64,000 bases of DNA from Tropicimonas aquimaris (GCF_042676185.1 NZ_JBHTJT010000021.1:1-64000); one strand, 5' to 3'. Numbered from the stretch's first letter, positions 17,020 through 26,142 are shown. Notes: a model not told the origin generated them from the letters alone. Program-made: numbers and translations.

Positions 17020-18375
17020 ATGGCATCTGCAGCAGAGCAAATGGCGGCCAACATGAGCTGGGCCGCCCTGGGCAAGGCCACTGAGCTCCGACAGCGCATC
17101 CTGTTCACCCTGGGTCTGCTCATCGTTTATCGCCTGGGCACCTACATTCCGGTTCCGGGGATCGACGGGCAGGCGCTGCGCGACTTCATGGAGCAGGCGG
17201 CGGCCGGTATCGGCGGCATCCTGACCATGTTCACCGGCGGCGCGCTCGGGCGCATGGGAATCTTTGCGCTCGGCATCATGCCCTACATCTCTGCCTCGAT
17301 CATCGTGCAGCTGATGACCGCGATGGTCCCGCAGCTGGAACAGCTGAAGAAAGAGGGCGAGCAGGGGCGTAAGAAGATCAATCAATACACCCGCTACGGC
17401 ACCGTGCTGCTGGCGACGTTCCAGGCCTATGGCCTGGCCGTGAGCCTCGAGGCGGGCGGCCTGGCCCATGATCCGGGCTGGTTCTTCCGCGCGGCCGTGG
17501 TGATCACCCTGGTCGGCGGCACGATGTTCCTGATGTGGCTGGGCGAGCAGATCACTGCCCGCGGCGTCGGCAACGGTATCTCGCTCATCATCTTCGTCGG
17601 CATCATCGCCGAGGTCCCGGCCGCGCTGGCGCAGTTCCTCGCCTCCGGCCGCTCCGGTGCGATCAGCCCGGCGGTGATCATCGGTGTCCTCGTGATGATG
17701 ATCCTGATCGTTGGCTTCGTGGTCTTCATGGAGCGCGCGCTTCGCAAGATCCACATTCAGTATCCGCGCCGGCAGGTTGGCATGAAGGTCTACGACGGCG
17801 GCTCCAGCCACCTGCCGATCAAGGTGAACCCGTCGGGCGTGATCCCGGCGATCTTCGCCTCGTCGCTGCTGCTGCTGCCGACCACGATCGCCACCTTCTC
17901 GGGCGGCAACACCGGCCCGGTGATGTCGACCATCCTGGCCTACTTCGGACCGGGACAGCCGCTCTACCTGCTGTTCTTCGCGTCGATGATCGTGTTCTTC
18001 GCGTACTTCTATACCGAGAACGTGGCGTTCAAGACCGATGACGTGGCCGACAACCTCAAGAACCAGAACGGCTTCGTGCCGGGCATCCGTCCAGGGCCGA
18101 AGACGGCGGAATATCTCGACTACGTCGTGCGCCGCGTGCTGGTCCTCGGCTCTGCCTATCTGGCTGCGGTCTGTCTCTTCCCGGAGATCCTTCGTAACCA
18201 GCTGGCGATTCCCTTCTACTTTGGCGGGACCTCGGTTCTGATCGTCGTCTCGGTGACGATGGATACGATCCAGCAGGTTCAGTCGCACCTCCTGGCGCAC
18301 CAGTACGAGGGGCTGATCGAGAAATCGCAACTGCGCGGCAAGAAGCGCTCGCGCAAGGCGCCTGCACGGCGCTGA
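17020..18375 (+). CDS. secY: Protein translocase subunit SecY
   Basis: The 451-residue channel subunit of the Sec translocon is predicted to have ten membrane helices. Family sequences include YRLGTYIPVPGIDGQAL, LGIMPYISASIIVQL, QYTRYGTVLLATFQ, PLIKVN-like LPIKVNPSGVIPAIFASS and the C-terminal RGKKRSRKAPARR. It exports and inserts proteins together with SecE/SecG and YidC, which is also in this window at 37912-39729. Confidence 0.98.
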   Translation: MASAAEQMAANMSWAALGKATELRQRILFTLGLLIVYRLGTYIPVPGIDGQALRDFMEQAAAGIGGILTMFTGGALGRMGIFALGIMPYISASIIVQLMTAMVPQLEQLKKEGEQGRKKINQYTRYGTVLLATFQAYGLAVSLEAGGLAHDPGWFFRAAVVITLVGGTMFLMWLGEQITARGVGNGISLIIFVGIIAEVPAALAQFLASGRSGAISPAVIIGVLVMMILIVGFVVFMERALRKIHIQYPRRQVGMKVYDGGSSHLPIKVNPSGVIPAIFASSLLLLPTTIATFSGGNTGPVMSTILAYFGPGQPLYLLFFASMIVFFAYFYTENVAFKTDDVADNLKNQNGFVPGIRPGPKTAEYLDYVVRRVLVLGSAYLAAVCLFPEILRNQLAIPFYFGGTSVLIVVSVTMDTIQQVQSHLLAHQYEGLIEKSQLRGKKRSRKAPARR

Positions 18376-18401
18376 TCGCGACACCTTCAGCAGAAGCACG
18401 G

Positions 18402-18432
18402 CGGGCGTCCTTCCGGGCGCCCGTCTTGCATT
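18402..18432 (+). terminator. Probable terminator after secY
   Basis: CGGGCGTCC (18402-18410) pairs with GGGCGCCCG (18415-18423) around TTCC with one G-T pair, and TCTTGCATTT follows. The T-run is imperfect, so termination may be partial. Confidence 0.6.
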
Positions 18433-18539
18433 TGGCGGTGCTGAAATGCCTTCCCTGCGCCCGGATCGGGCCGCCCCTTACACTCTGTTAACCAGTTCCG
18501 GGCAAGCTCGGTCCCCGTAAGCCGGGGAACGAGGAGCCG

Positions 18540-19487
18540 ATGGTCAAGATCTGGGATCGCATTGCCGGTATCGGAGCGCGGCGGCCTGATGACGAGAGCC
18601 AGCAGGGCCATCTGTTTGCCGATACTGCGCCAACGGGGACCCGGGGCTTCTCCGAGGCGGCACTCCGTGGGCTCGAGGAACTGGAGGCACGGCTGCCGCC
18701 GCTTGACGCGGCGACCCGGCCGGCGAGCGAGCCGCGCTACCGACAGACCGACCGGCTGAAGCCCGATGCCGCGGCGGGTGGCGGGCTCGTCGTTGGCGAG
18801 GACGGGCAGGCCCGCCCGCACTACTGGGGCCACCGCGAAAGGTTGCGCCAGCGCTTCCTGTCGGGCGGACATGCGGCTATGCCGGAATACGAACTGCTGG
18901 AGATGCTGCTCTTCAACGCGATCCCGCGGATCGACACGAAGCCGCTGGCCAAGCGGTTGCTCGCGGCCTTCGGGGATCTCAACGGCGTCATCGCGGCTCC
19001 GCAGGCCCGGCTGCTGGAGGTCGAGGGTGCGACGGAGAAGGTCTATTACCAGCTCCGGCTCGCAGAGGCCTTCGCCCACCGGATGGCGCGGGCCAAGGTG
19101 CTGCAGCGCCACGTGCTGTCTTCGTGGGACACGCTGATGGAGTACTGCAAGACGGTGATGGCGCACCGCGACACCGAGCAGTTCCGGGTGCTCTATCTCG
19201 ACCGCAAGAACAACCTCGTCGCCGACGAAGCGCAGGCCGAGGGAACGGTGGACCATGTGCCGGTCTACCCGCGCGAGATCGTCAAGCGTAGCCTGGAGTT
19301 GAACGCCAGCGCGCTGATCCTGGTGCACAACCACCCTTCCGGCGATCCCGCGCCCTCGAACGAGGATATCATGATGACCGACCGGATTGCCGAGGCCTGT
19401 CGGGCGGTTGGCATCACCATCCACGACCACGTCGTGATCGGAAAGGAACAGGATGCCTCCTTCCGGCAGCTGGGTTACCTGACATGA
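18540..19487 (+). CDS. radC: RadC family protein (JAB/MPN domain)
   Basis: The 315-residue RadC-family protein has a helix-hairpin-helix-like middle (ELLEMLLFNAIPRIDTKPLA) and a C-terminal JAB1/MPN metalloprotease-like domain. The JAMM-type motif HNHPSGDPAPSNED is at 263-276, preceded by the usual Glu-containing strand. The family was named for DNA repair but its molecular role is unsettled. It sits between secY and rpsM, where many alphaproteobacteria carry adk. The N-terminal 60 residues are longer and more variable than in typical RadC. Confidence 0.9.
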   Translation: MVKIWDRIAGIGARRPDDESQQGHLFADTAPTGTRGFSEAALRGLEELEARLPPLDAATRPASEPRYRQTDRLKPDAAAGGGLVVGEDGQARPHYWGHRERLRQRFLSGGHAAMPEYELLEMLLFNAIPRIDTKPLAKRLLAAFGDLNGVIAAPQARLLEVEGATEKVYYQLRLAEAFAHRMARAKVLQRHVLSSWDTLMEYCKTVMAHRDTEQFRVLYLDRKNNLVADEAQAEGTVDHVPVYPREIVKRSLELNASALILVHNHPSGDPAPSNEDIMMTDRIAEACRAVGITIHDHVVIGKEQDASFRQLGYLT

Positions 19488-19790
19488 CCTTGGCGGCCGC
19501 GGCACAGCCACCGGTTGACGCCCTCCGCAAAATCGCGGAACCTACCCTGGTCGGACGCGATGTCTCGGGATGCATGATATCCCTTGACAGATCGTGAACG
19601 GGGCCCTTGACGGGCCCCGGCTTTGGCTTTACTTGACACCCTCTCATTGGAGAATCGCCGTCGAATCCCTGCGCGTGTCGCAAAGGTCGATCGGCGGCTA
19701 ATCTGGCCCGATGGCGCATGAGCTGTCGGGCCTCTGTTGTGAAAAAAGGTTCTGGGACTACGGAACCGCAACCATGAAGGAATATCCCTC
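19488..19790 (+). promoter_or_regulatory. radC-rpsM spacer with hairpin and likely promoter area
   Basis: The 303-base spacer contains a perfect 8-bp stem CGGGGCCC (19599-19606) / GGGCCCCG (19612-19619) with a TTGAC loop, followed by GCTTTGGCTTT. This tail closely resembles that of the hairpin upstream of rplB. TTGACA boxes occur at 19583 and 19633, but I could not find a convincing -10 box at 16-18 bases from either. No gene is evident. Confidence 0.45.
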
Positions 19791-20159
19791 TTGGCACGTA
19801 TCGCTGGGGTCAACATCCCGACAGCCAAGCGCGTCCCGATCGCGCTGACCTACATCACCGGAATCGGCAATACCTCCGCGCAGGCGATCTGCGAGGCCGT
19901 GGGCATCGACGCGACCCGCCGGGTCAACGAACTGTCCGACGCCGAAGTTCTGGCGATCCGCGAGCACATCGACGCGAACTACACCGTCGAAGGCGACCTG
20001 CGCCGTGAGACGCAGATGAACATCAAGCGCCTGATGGACCTCGGCTGCTATCGCGGCCTGCGCCATCGCCGCAACCTGCCCGTGCGCGGCCAGCGCACCC
20101 ACACCAACGCCCGCACCCGCAAGGGCCCGGCGAAGCCGATCGCCGGCAAGAAGAAGTAA
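19791..20159 (+). CDS. rpsM: 30S ribosomal protein S13
   Basis: The 122-residue S13 starts with a TTG codon at 19791 (ARIAGVNIPTAKRVPIALTY follows the initiator), because no in-frame ATG or GTG is nearby and AAGGA lies 9 bases upstream. RGLRHRRNLPVRGQRTHTNA is the diagnostic C-terminal block. An ATG at 19774 is out of frame. S13 forms intersubunit bridges and contacts tRNA. It heads the alpha-operon block. Confidence 0.97.
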   Translation: MARIAGVNIPTAKRVPIALTYITGIGNTSAQAICEAVGIDATRRVNELSDAEVLAIREHIDANYTVEGDLRRETQMNIKRLMDLGCYRGLRHRRNLPVRGQRTHTNARTRKGPAKPIAGKKK

Positions 20160-20174
20160 GGGGAGGCAGGACAG

Positions 20175-20564
20175 ATGGCTCGCGACAAGCGTCAAACCAA
20201 GCGCAAGGTTTCCAAGAACATCGCCACCGGCGTTGCTCACGTGAACTCCTCGTTCAACAACACCAAGATCCTGATCTCCGACGTGCAGGGCAACGCGATC
20301 TCCTGGTCGTCCGCCGGCACGATGGGCTTCAAGGGCTCCCGGAAGTCGACCCCCTACGCCGCTCAGATGGCCGCCGAAGATGCCGGCCGCAAGGCGCAGG
20401 AACACGGCGTCAAGACCCTCGAGGTCGAGGTGCAGGGCCCCGGTTCCGGCCGTGAGAGCGCGCTCCGCGCCCTGGCCGCCGTCGGCTTCAACATCACCTC
20501 GATCCGCGACGTCACGCCGATCGCGCACAACGGTTGCCGTCCTCCGAAGCGCCGCCGCGTCTGA
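20175..20564 (+). CDS. rpsK: 30S ribosomal protein S11
   Basis: The 129-residue S11 has VAHVNSSFNNTKILISDVQG, SWSSAGTMGFKGSRKSTPYA and the end PIAHNGCRPPKRRRV. It forms the 30S platform near the mRNA exit. It is followed by a 118-base spacer before rpoA. Confidence 0.98.
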   Translation: MARDKRQTKRKVSKNIATGVAHVNSSFNNTKILISDVQGNAISWSSAGTMGFKGSRKSTPYAAQMAAEDAGRKAQEHGVKTLEVEVQGPGSGRESALRALAAVGFNITSIRDVTPIAHNGCRPPKRRRV

Positions 20565-20682
20565 GGATCAGGGCTTACTCTTTCGGATCGCGCCGCTACA
20601 GGCGCGGTCCGTTCTGGCATTTTGAACCTCGGGCGTCCGTTTCCACGGACATGGGAGACGGACAGGTATGGAGGCGATCTAC

Positions 20683-21699
20683 ATGATCCACAAGAACTGG
20701 CAGGAACTCATCAAGCCGACCCAGCTGGAGGTCAAGCCCGGCGCCGATGCGAGCCGCAAGGCGACCGTCGTGGCCGAACCGCTGGAGCGAGGCTTCGGTC
20801 TGACGCTCGGCAACGCGCTGCGTCGCGTTCTGCTGTCCTCGCTGCAGGGTGCGGCGATCACCAGCGTCCAGATCGACAATGTTTTGCACGAGTTCTCGAG
20901 CGTTGCCGGCGTCCGCGAGGACGTGACCGACATCGTCCTGAACCTCAAGGGCATTGCCATCCGGATGGACGTCGACGGACCCAAGCGCCTGTCGGTTTCC
21001 GCCAAGGGCCCGGGCGCCGTCACTGCCGGTGACATCTCGGAGACCGCCGGCATCGAGATCCTGAACCGCGACCACGTCATCTGCCACCTCGACGATGGTG
21101 CAGATCTCTACATGGAACTGACGGTCAACACCGGCAAGGGCTATGTCGCGGCCGACAAGAACCGCCCCGAGGACGCGCCGATCGGTCTGATCCCGATCGA
21201 TGCGATCTACTCGCCGGTCAAGAAGGTCTCCTACGATGTCCAGCCGACCCGCGAGGGCCAGGTTCTGGACTACGACAAGCTGACCATGAAGATCGAGACC
21301 GACGGCTCGGTGACCCCGGACGACGCGCTGGCCTATGCCGCGCGCATCCTGCAGGACCAGCTGAGCATCTTCGTCAACTTCGAGGAGCCGGAAGCTGCCG
21401 GTCGCCAGGAAGAGGACGACGGCCTCGAGTTCAACCCGCTTCTGCTGAAGAAAGTGGACGAGCTGGAGCTTTCGGTGCGGTCTGCCAACTGCCTGAAGAA
21501 CGACAACATCGTCTATATCGGCGATCTGATCCAGAAGACCGAAGCCGAGATGCTCCGCACCCCGAACTTCGGCCGCAAGTCGCTCAACGAGATCAAGGAA
21601 GTGCTCTCGGGCATGGGCCTGCACCTCGGCATGGATGTCGAAGAGTGGCCGCCGGAGAACATCGAGGATCTGGCCAAGAAATTCGAAGATCAGTTCTGA
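20683..21699 (+). CDS. rpoA: RNA polymerase subunit alpha
   Basis: The alpha subunit has an N-terminal dimerisation domain (NALRRVLLSSLQGAAIT near residue 45) and a C-terminal DNA/activator-binding domain (LSVRSANCLKNDNIVYIGDL ... GRKSLNEIKEVL). I chose the ATG at 20683 (MIHKNWQELIKPTQ, 338 residues) since GGAGG at 20670-20674 is 8 bases ahead of it. The ATG at 20668 would add five non-conserved residues. Confidence 0.97.
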   Translation: MIHKNWQELIKPTQLEVKPGADASRKATVVAEPLERGFGLTLGNALRRVLLSSLQGAAITSVQIDNVLHEFSSVAGVREDVTDIVLNLKGIAIRMDVDGPKRLSVSAKGPGAVTAGDISETAGIEILNRDHVICHLDDGADLYMELTVNTGKGYVAADKNRPEDAPIGLIPIDAIYSPVKKVSYDVQPTREGQVLDYDKLTMKIETDGSVTPDDALAYAARILQDQLSIFVNFEEPEAAGRQEEDDGLEFNPLLLKKVDELELSVRSANCLKNDNIVYIGDLIQKTEAEMLRTPNFGRKSLNEIKEVLSGMGLHLGMDVEEWPPENIEDLAKKFEDQF

Positions 21700-21828
21700 T
21701 CTCGATCCGGTCGCGCCTTTCGGGGCGCGCCCAAACAAACGGGCCTACTGCCCCAAGGAGAGTCGGAGACACGCATCTCTGGCCAGACAAAGCAAAACCG
21801 CCCGTAGAGGGCAATTTGGAGATAGAAA

Positions 21829-22242
21829 ATGCGTCACGCCCGCGGATACCGCCGCCTGAACCGCACCCACGAGCACCGCAAGGCGCTCTTCGCCAACATG
21901 GCCGGCTCGCTGATCGAGCATGAGCAGATCAAGACGACCCTGCCCAAGGCCAAGGAACTCAAGCCGATCATCGAGAAGCTGATCACTCTCGGCAAGCGCG
22001 GCGACATCCACGCCCGCCGTCAGGCCGCTTCTCGGCTGAAGCAGGACAAGCACGTTGCGAAACTGTTCGAAGTGCTCGGCCCGCGTTACGCCGAACGTCC
22101 GGGCGGCTGCGTCCGCGTTCTGAAGGCCGGCTTCCGCTACGGCGACATGGCTCCGATGGCGATCATCGAGCTGGTCGACCGCGACCCGGCTGCCAAGGGC
22201 GCCGAGGATCGCGTCCGGGAAGAGGCCACCGACGAAGCGTAA
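21829..22242 (+). CDS. rplQ: 50S ribosomal protein L17
   Basis: The 137-residue L17 has MRHARGYRRLNRTHEHRKAL, FANMAGSLIEHEQIKTTLPK and AERPGGCVRVLKAGFRYGD. It is the last gene of the alpha block and is followed by a strong terminator. Confidence 0.98.
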   Translation: MRHARGYRRLNRTHEHRKALFANMAGSLIEHEQIKTTLPKAKELKPIIEKLITLGKRGDIHARRQAASRLKQDKHVAKLFEVLGPRYAERPGGCVRVLKAGFRYGDMAPMAIIELVDRDPAAKGAEDRVREEATDEA

Positions 22243-22264
22243 GCCCGACAGGCCGGAACGATAG

Positions 22265-22294
22265 GGCCCCCGCATCGCGGGGGCCTTTTGTTTT
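22265..22294 (+). terminator. Intrinsic terminator after rplQ
   Basis: A perfect 9-bp stem GGCCCCCGC (22265-22273) / GCGGGGGCC (22277-22285) with an ATC loop is followed by TTTTGTTTT. It marks the end of the ribosomal superoperon. Confidence 0.9.
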
Positions 22295-22410
22295 CGGGGA
22301 TGACCGATCATCCGCGACAGCGGTGCCCGAAAAATGACGCCGGGACGTGACGAGTGACCACCTCAATCCTTATATGACGGGTGACATGTTCAGTAGGGCT
22401 CTCTTTCATC

Positions 22411-23022
22411 ATGGCTGACCGTGCGGCTGTCGATCGTGAACTGGCAAAGCTGGCGGCAATGTCGCCCGCGGGATACTTCGTCGGTCTCCACATCCGTTTT
22501 GCCTCGCCGCTGCTGACGATTCAGACCTATGATCCGGCCTGGATCGAGCATTACACGGCGAACGCCTATGTGATGCGCGATCCCGTCACTGCCTGGGCCT
22601 TTTCCACGACCGGCTACGCGCGCTGGAGCGAACTGGGGATTCCCGACCCGTTCGGGATCATGGAAGAGGCGGCCGGGTTCGGCTTGCGGTTCGGAGTCGC
22701 TGTCTCTGCCGGGCCGGTGTCGTCGCGCACGATTGCGGGGGCCGCCCGATCCGACAGGGAGTTCGCCGATTCCGAGATGGAGCAGATCTCCCGGATCATC
22801 GACCGGCTTCACCGGTTGACCGAACCGCCGGAGAAGCTGACCGCGGCGCAGGCACAGGCCTTGCGGCTGATCGCTACGGGCGACCGGCATGCCGCCGCGG
22901 CGGCCAAGCTCGGGATCTCGGAGAGCGCGCTCAAGGCCCGGCTGACCGCAGCGCGACAGCGGCTGATGGCCCGTACGACGGCCGAGGCCATCCAGCGGGC
23001 CAAGGACGCGCGGCTGCTTTGA
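22411..23022 (+). CDS. LuxR-family regulator with autoinducer-binding domain (solo)
   Basis: The 203-residue protein combines an N-terminal autoinducer-binding domain with a C-terminal LuxR-type helix-turn-helix (LTAAQAQALRLIATGD, then AAKLGISESALKARLTAARQ, about residues 137-175). The binding domain keeps Trp/Tyr/Asp positions in YDPAWIEHYTANAYVMRDPV and AFSTTGYARWSELG. No luxI-type synthase is nearby, so it is a solo receptor that may sense its own or foreign acyl-homoserine lactones, or another ligand. An in-frame GTG at 22381 is an alternative start; neither has a strong Shine-Dalgarno. Confidence 0.75.
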   Translation: MADRAAVDRELAKLAAMSPAGYFVGLHIRFASPLLTIQTYDPAWIEHYTANAYVMRDPVTAWAFSTTGYARWSELGIPDPFGIMEEAAGFGLRFGVAVSAGPVSSRTIAGAARSDREFADSEMEQISRIIDRLHRLTEPPEKLTAAQAQALRLIATGDRHAAAAAKLGISESALKARLTAARQRLMARTTAEAIQRAKDARLL

Positions 23023-23132
23023 GACGGCGTGTCATTCAGGCGGGGCGCGACGGGGCGATCCGCGGGTATCTCTACTGTTTTTTGCGTCGGGATCGGCTTT
23101 CGCTCTGCCCGACCCGGACCTAGGCTGCGCCC

Positions 23133-24443
23133 ATGCCGGACCTTTTCGACTCGCCCACCGACAGAACCGAGAGCGACGCGCCGCGTCCGCTTGCCGACCG
23201 ACTGCGCCCCAGGACTCTCGGCGAGGTCATCGGGCAGGATCACCTGCTGGGCCCCGACGGTCCGCTGGGCGCGATGCTTGCGGCGGGCTCGCTCTCCTCG
23301 TTGGTGCTCTGGGGGCCGCCCGGCGTCGGCAAGACCACCATCGCGCGGCTGCTGGCCGATGTGACCGACCTCCACTTCGTGCAGATCAGCGCCATTTTCA
23401 CCGGGGTGCCCGAACTCAGGAAGGTGTTCGAGGCGGCGCGCCTACGGCGCAGGAACGGGCAGGGCACGCTGCTCTTTGTCGACGAGATCCACCGCTTCAA
23501 CAAGGCGCAGCAGGACGGGTTCCTGCCGCATATGGAAGATGGCACGATCGTCCTCGTCGGGGCGACGACCGAGAACCCGAGCTTCGAGCTCAATGCGGCG
23601 CTTCTGAGCCGCAGCCAGGTGCTTGTGCTGAACCGGCTGGACGAGACGGCGCTGGCGGCGATGCTCGCGCGGGCCGAGTCGGAGCTTGGCCGCACGTTGC
23701 CCCTGACGGATGCGGCGCGCATGTCGTTGCTGGCGATGGCCGACGGCGACGGACGGGCTTTGCTGAACCTTGTGGAGCAGGTCTCGGCCTGGAAGCCCGA
23801 CGGTGTGATCGACACCGACGCGCTGAGCGCTCGGCTGACCCAGCGGGCCGCACAATATGACAAGTCGGGCGACGCGCATTACAACCTGATTTCCGCCCTT
23901 CACAAATCCGTCCGCGGCTCGGACCCGGACGCGGCGCTCTACTGGCTGGCGCGGATGCTGAAGGGCGGCGAGGACCCGCGTTACCTAGCGCGCAGGATCA
24001 CCCGCATGGCGGTGGAGGACATCGGCCTGGCCGACCCGCAGGCACAGGCGCTCTGCCTTCAGGCCTGGCAGGTCTACGAACGTCTCGGTAGCCCGGAGGG
24101 CGAGCTGGCGCTGGCGCAGGCGGTCGTTTACCTCGCGCTCGCCCCCAAGTCGAACGCGGCCTACGCGGGCTACAAGGCTGCCATGAGGGCTGCGGGCCAG
24201 ACCGGCTCCGAGCCGCCGCCCAAGCACATCCTGAACGCGCCGACCTCGCTCATGAAGGACCAAGGCTATGGCGAGGGTTACAGCTACGATCATGACGCCG
24301 AAGACGGCTTCTCGGGCCAGCACTACTTTCCCGAAGGGATGAAGCGCGGCATCTACTATTTCCCGGTCGAGCGCGGCTTCGAACGCGACCTGAAACGCAG
24401 GCTCGACTATTTCGTCAAGCTCCGGGCGAAGCGCGGCGGATGA
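23133..24443 (+). CDS. rarA: Replication-associated recombination protein A (AAA+ ATPase)
   Basis: The 436-residue RarA/MgsA protein has Walker A GPPGVGKTT at 61-69, Walker B LLFVDEIHRFNKAQQD near 113-128, the sensor GATTENPSFELNAALLSRSQ, and the C-terminal tetramerisation region with LNAPTSLMKDQGYGEGYSYDH. It acts at stalled replication forks and resembles clamp loaders. It stands alone between the LuxR-type gene and the cytochrome genes. Confidence 0.95.
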   Translation: MPDLFDSPTDRTESDAPRPLADRLRPRTLGEVIGQDHLLGPDGPLGAMLAAGSLSSLVLWGPPGVGKTTIARLLADVTDLHFVQISAIFTGVPELRKVFEAARLRRRNGQGTLLFVDEIHRFNKAQQDGFLPHMEDGTIVLVGATTENPSFELNAALLSRSQVLVLNRLDETALAAMLARAESELGRTLPLTDAARMSLLAMADGDGRALLNLVEQVSAWKPDGVIDTDALSARLTQRAAQYDKSGDAHYNLISALHKSVRGSDPDAALYWLARMLKGGEDPRYLARRITRMAVEDIGLADPQAQALCLQAWQVYERLGSPEGELALAQAVVYLALAPKSNAAYAGYKAAMRAAGQTGSEPPPKHILNAPTSLMKDQGYGEGYSYDHDAEDGFSGQHYFPEGMKRGIYYFPVERGFERDLKRRLDYFVKLRAKRGG

Positions 24444-24574
24444 CCTAAATTTGATAAGGGCTACAGACAATCATCTTAAACTGTGAATGCAGCCGTGCGA
24501 TGCCTTAGTGAGGAGCGCGAATCTCGCAACCCTGTGACCGGGTTCATCAAACTGGCCATTTCAGGAGACCAGCC

Positions 24575-25030
24575 ATGAAAAAGACCATTCTAGCCGCCAT
24601 CGCCATTTCCATCCCTTGCATTGCTCTTGCCGACGCCGCCACGGACGCCGTGAAAGCCCGTCAGGACCACATGAAGGCTTTCGGCAAGCAGGTCGGTACC
24701 TTCGCCGCTGTCGCCAAGGGCGAAGCGGAATACGATCCGGCCGTCGCTCAGGCCGCCGCCGACATGCTGGTGGAGCTGGCCAATGCCGACCAGTCCGGTT
24801 TCTGGATGGAAGGCACCTCGATGGACGATCTGCCGGGCGTCTCCTATGCCAAGCCGGCGCTTTGGGAGAACACGGATCAGGTCACCGCGATCATGACCGA
24901 TCTGCAGGCCGCCGCCGCCAACATGCAGGACGTCGCTAGCGACGGGAAGGACGCCATGGTCGCCGCCCTTGGGCCGATCGGTCAGCAGTGCCAGGCTTGT
25001 CACAAGGAATTCCAGGCCAAGAAGGACTGA
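24575..25030 (+). CDS. Cytochrome c' (class II c-type cytochrome)
   Basis: The 151-residue periplasmic protein has a signal peptide (MKKTILAAIAISIPCIALA) and a four-helix cytochrome c' layout. The haem-binding CQACH motif is close to the C-terminus (139-143) and is followed by KEFQAKKD. Cytochromes c' bind NO and CO and may protect against nitrosative stress. A good AGGAG precedes the ATG. The next gene, five bases after the stop, encodes a membrane cytochrome b, which is the likely electron partner. Confidence 0.9.
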   Translation: MKKTILAAIAISIPCIALADAATDAVKARQDHMKAFGKQVGTFAAVAKGEAEYDPAVAQAAADMLVELANADQSGFWMEGTSMDDLPGVSYAKPALWENTDQVTAIMTDLQAAAANMQDVASDGKDAMVAALGPIGQQCQACHKEFQAKKD

Positions 25031-25035
25031 GGCGC

Positions 25036-25707
25036 GTGTCTGACGGCTCGCCTGAAACCGACCAGCTTCGCCGCGTCCGCCTCTGGGATCCGGGCCTTCG
25101 CCTGTTCCACTGGGCGCTGGCGATCTGCGTCTGTGCGGCATGGTACCTGGGCAAGTTCGGCCCGGGTATCATGACCCTGCATTTCTACTTCGGCTACGCC
25201 GTGATCGGGCTGCTCGTCTTCCGCGTGGTCTGGGGGCTGTTTGGCCCCTGGCCCGCCCGCTTCCGGGACTTCGTCTACGCGCCGGGCACGTTCCTGCGCT
25301 ATTCCAGCGGCATCTCGAAGCGCAAGCCGAGCCACTGGGCCGGGCACAACCCAGTTGGGGCGCTGTCGGTCTTTGCGTTGCTCGGGGTCCTGGCGTTCCA
25401 GGCCTTCACGGGGCTGTTCAGCGATCCGGACGACTTCATCAACAAGGGCCCGCTTGCCGATTCCGTCAGCGGCGCCTGGGTTGGCTGGGCGTCGGGCTGG
25501 CATAACACGCTGCCCCCGATCATCCTGGCGCTCGTTCTGCTGCACCTCGCGGCGATCCTTTTCTACAAGGTTTGGAAGGGCGAGAACCTGGTGCCGTCGA
25601 TGATCCACGGCAAGAAGATCGTGCGCGGGCCGGTGCCCGAGGATCGCGTGATCGAGGTGATCGCCGCCAATGACGAAGGCCCCGCCGGCGCGCGCAAATC
25701 GGCCTGA
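25036..25707 (+). CDS. Cytochrome b561-family membrane protein
   Basis: The 223-residue protein from the GTG at 25036 has four hydrophobic segments, with His residues in LFHWALA, MTLHFYFGY, GWHNTLPP and LLHLAAILF suited to bind two haems b, as in Ni/Fe-hydrogenase-type cytochrome b561 proteins. The C-terminal ENLVPSMIHGKK is typical of the group. It lies 5 bases after the cytochrome c' gene, so the two likely form a membrane quinol-to-cytochrome c' path (inferred). Confidence 0.87.
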   Translation: MSDGSPETDQLRRVRLWDPGLRLFHWALAICVCAAWYLGKFGPGIMTLHFYFGYAVIGLLVFRVVWGLFGPWPARFRDFVYAPGTFLRYSSGISKRKPSHWAGHNPVGALSVFALLGVLAFQAFTGLFSDPDDFINKGPLADSVSGAWVGWASGWHNTLPPIILALVLLHLAAILFYKVWKGENLVPSMIHGKKIVRGPVPEDRVIEVIAANDEGPAGARKSA

Positions 25708-25758
25708 GCGCAAGGCCGGGCCCTTGACATTGCGCCGGTGGCACAGGACATCGGCGCA

Positions 25759-26142
25759 ATGATCCTTACCGCTCTCCAGGTCGCCCTCGGCGGCGCGCTC
25801 GGCGCAACCTGCCGATACCTGACCAACGTCGGGATGAAGGCCATGCTGGGCATCGGCTTCCCGTGGGGGACATTGACGGTGAACGTGGTCGGTTCCTTCC
25901 TCATGGGCGCGCTTGTCGTCCTGCTGGAGCGCAAGGGTGCCAATGCGCTGGCCCCGGTCCTGATGACCGGCTTCCTCGGCGGCTTCACCACCTTTTCGGC
26001 CTTCTCGCTGGACGCGATCTTCCTGATGGAGGAGGGCCGGACGGAGATTGCGCTGGTCTATATCACCGCATCGGTGCTGGTTTCGCTCGCCGCGCTTGTC
26101 GTGGGGCTTGCCTTCGCCCGCGGTGTGGTGCCGCTGCCATGA
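25759..26142 (+). CDS. crcB: Fluoride ion channel CrcB/Fluc
   Basis: The 127-residue four-helix membrane protein has the family marks GGALGATCRYL, GTLTVNVVGSFLMGAL and TGFLGGFTTFSAFSLD. It exports fluoride as an antiparallel dimer. The ATG at 25759 gives the usual length; a GTG at 25738 would add seven residues. I saw no fluoride riboswitch in the 51-base spacer. The stop overlaps the rluC-type gene by 4 bases (ATGA). Confidence 0.93.
   Translation: MILTALQVALGGALGATCRYLTNVGMKAMLGIGFPWGTLTVNVVGSFLMGALVVLLERKGANALAPVLMTGFLGGFTTFSAFSLDAIFLMEEGRTEIALVYITASVLVSLAALVVGLAFARGVVPLP

Noticed and set aside
20668..20682. Upstream ATG of rpoA
   Set aside because: The ATG at 20683 has the better-spaced GGAGG and the conserved start MIHKNWQELI.
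25708..25758. Fluoride riboswitch ahead of crcB
   Set aside because: The spacer is too short and lacks the conserved pseudoknot elements; crcB appears to be the second unit after the cytochrome pair.
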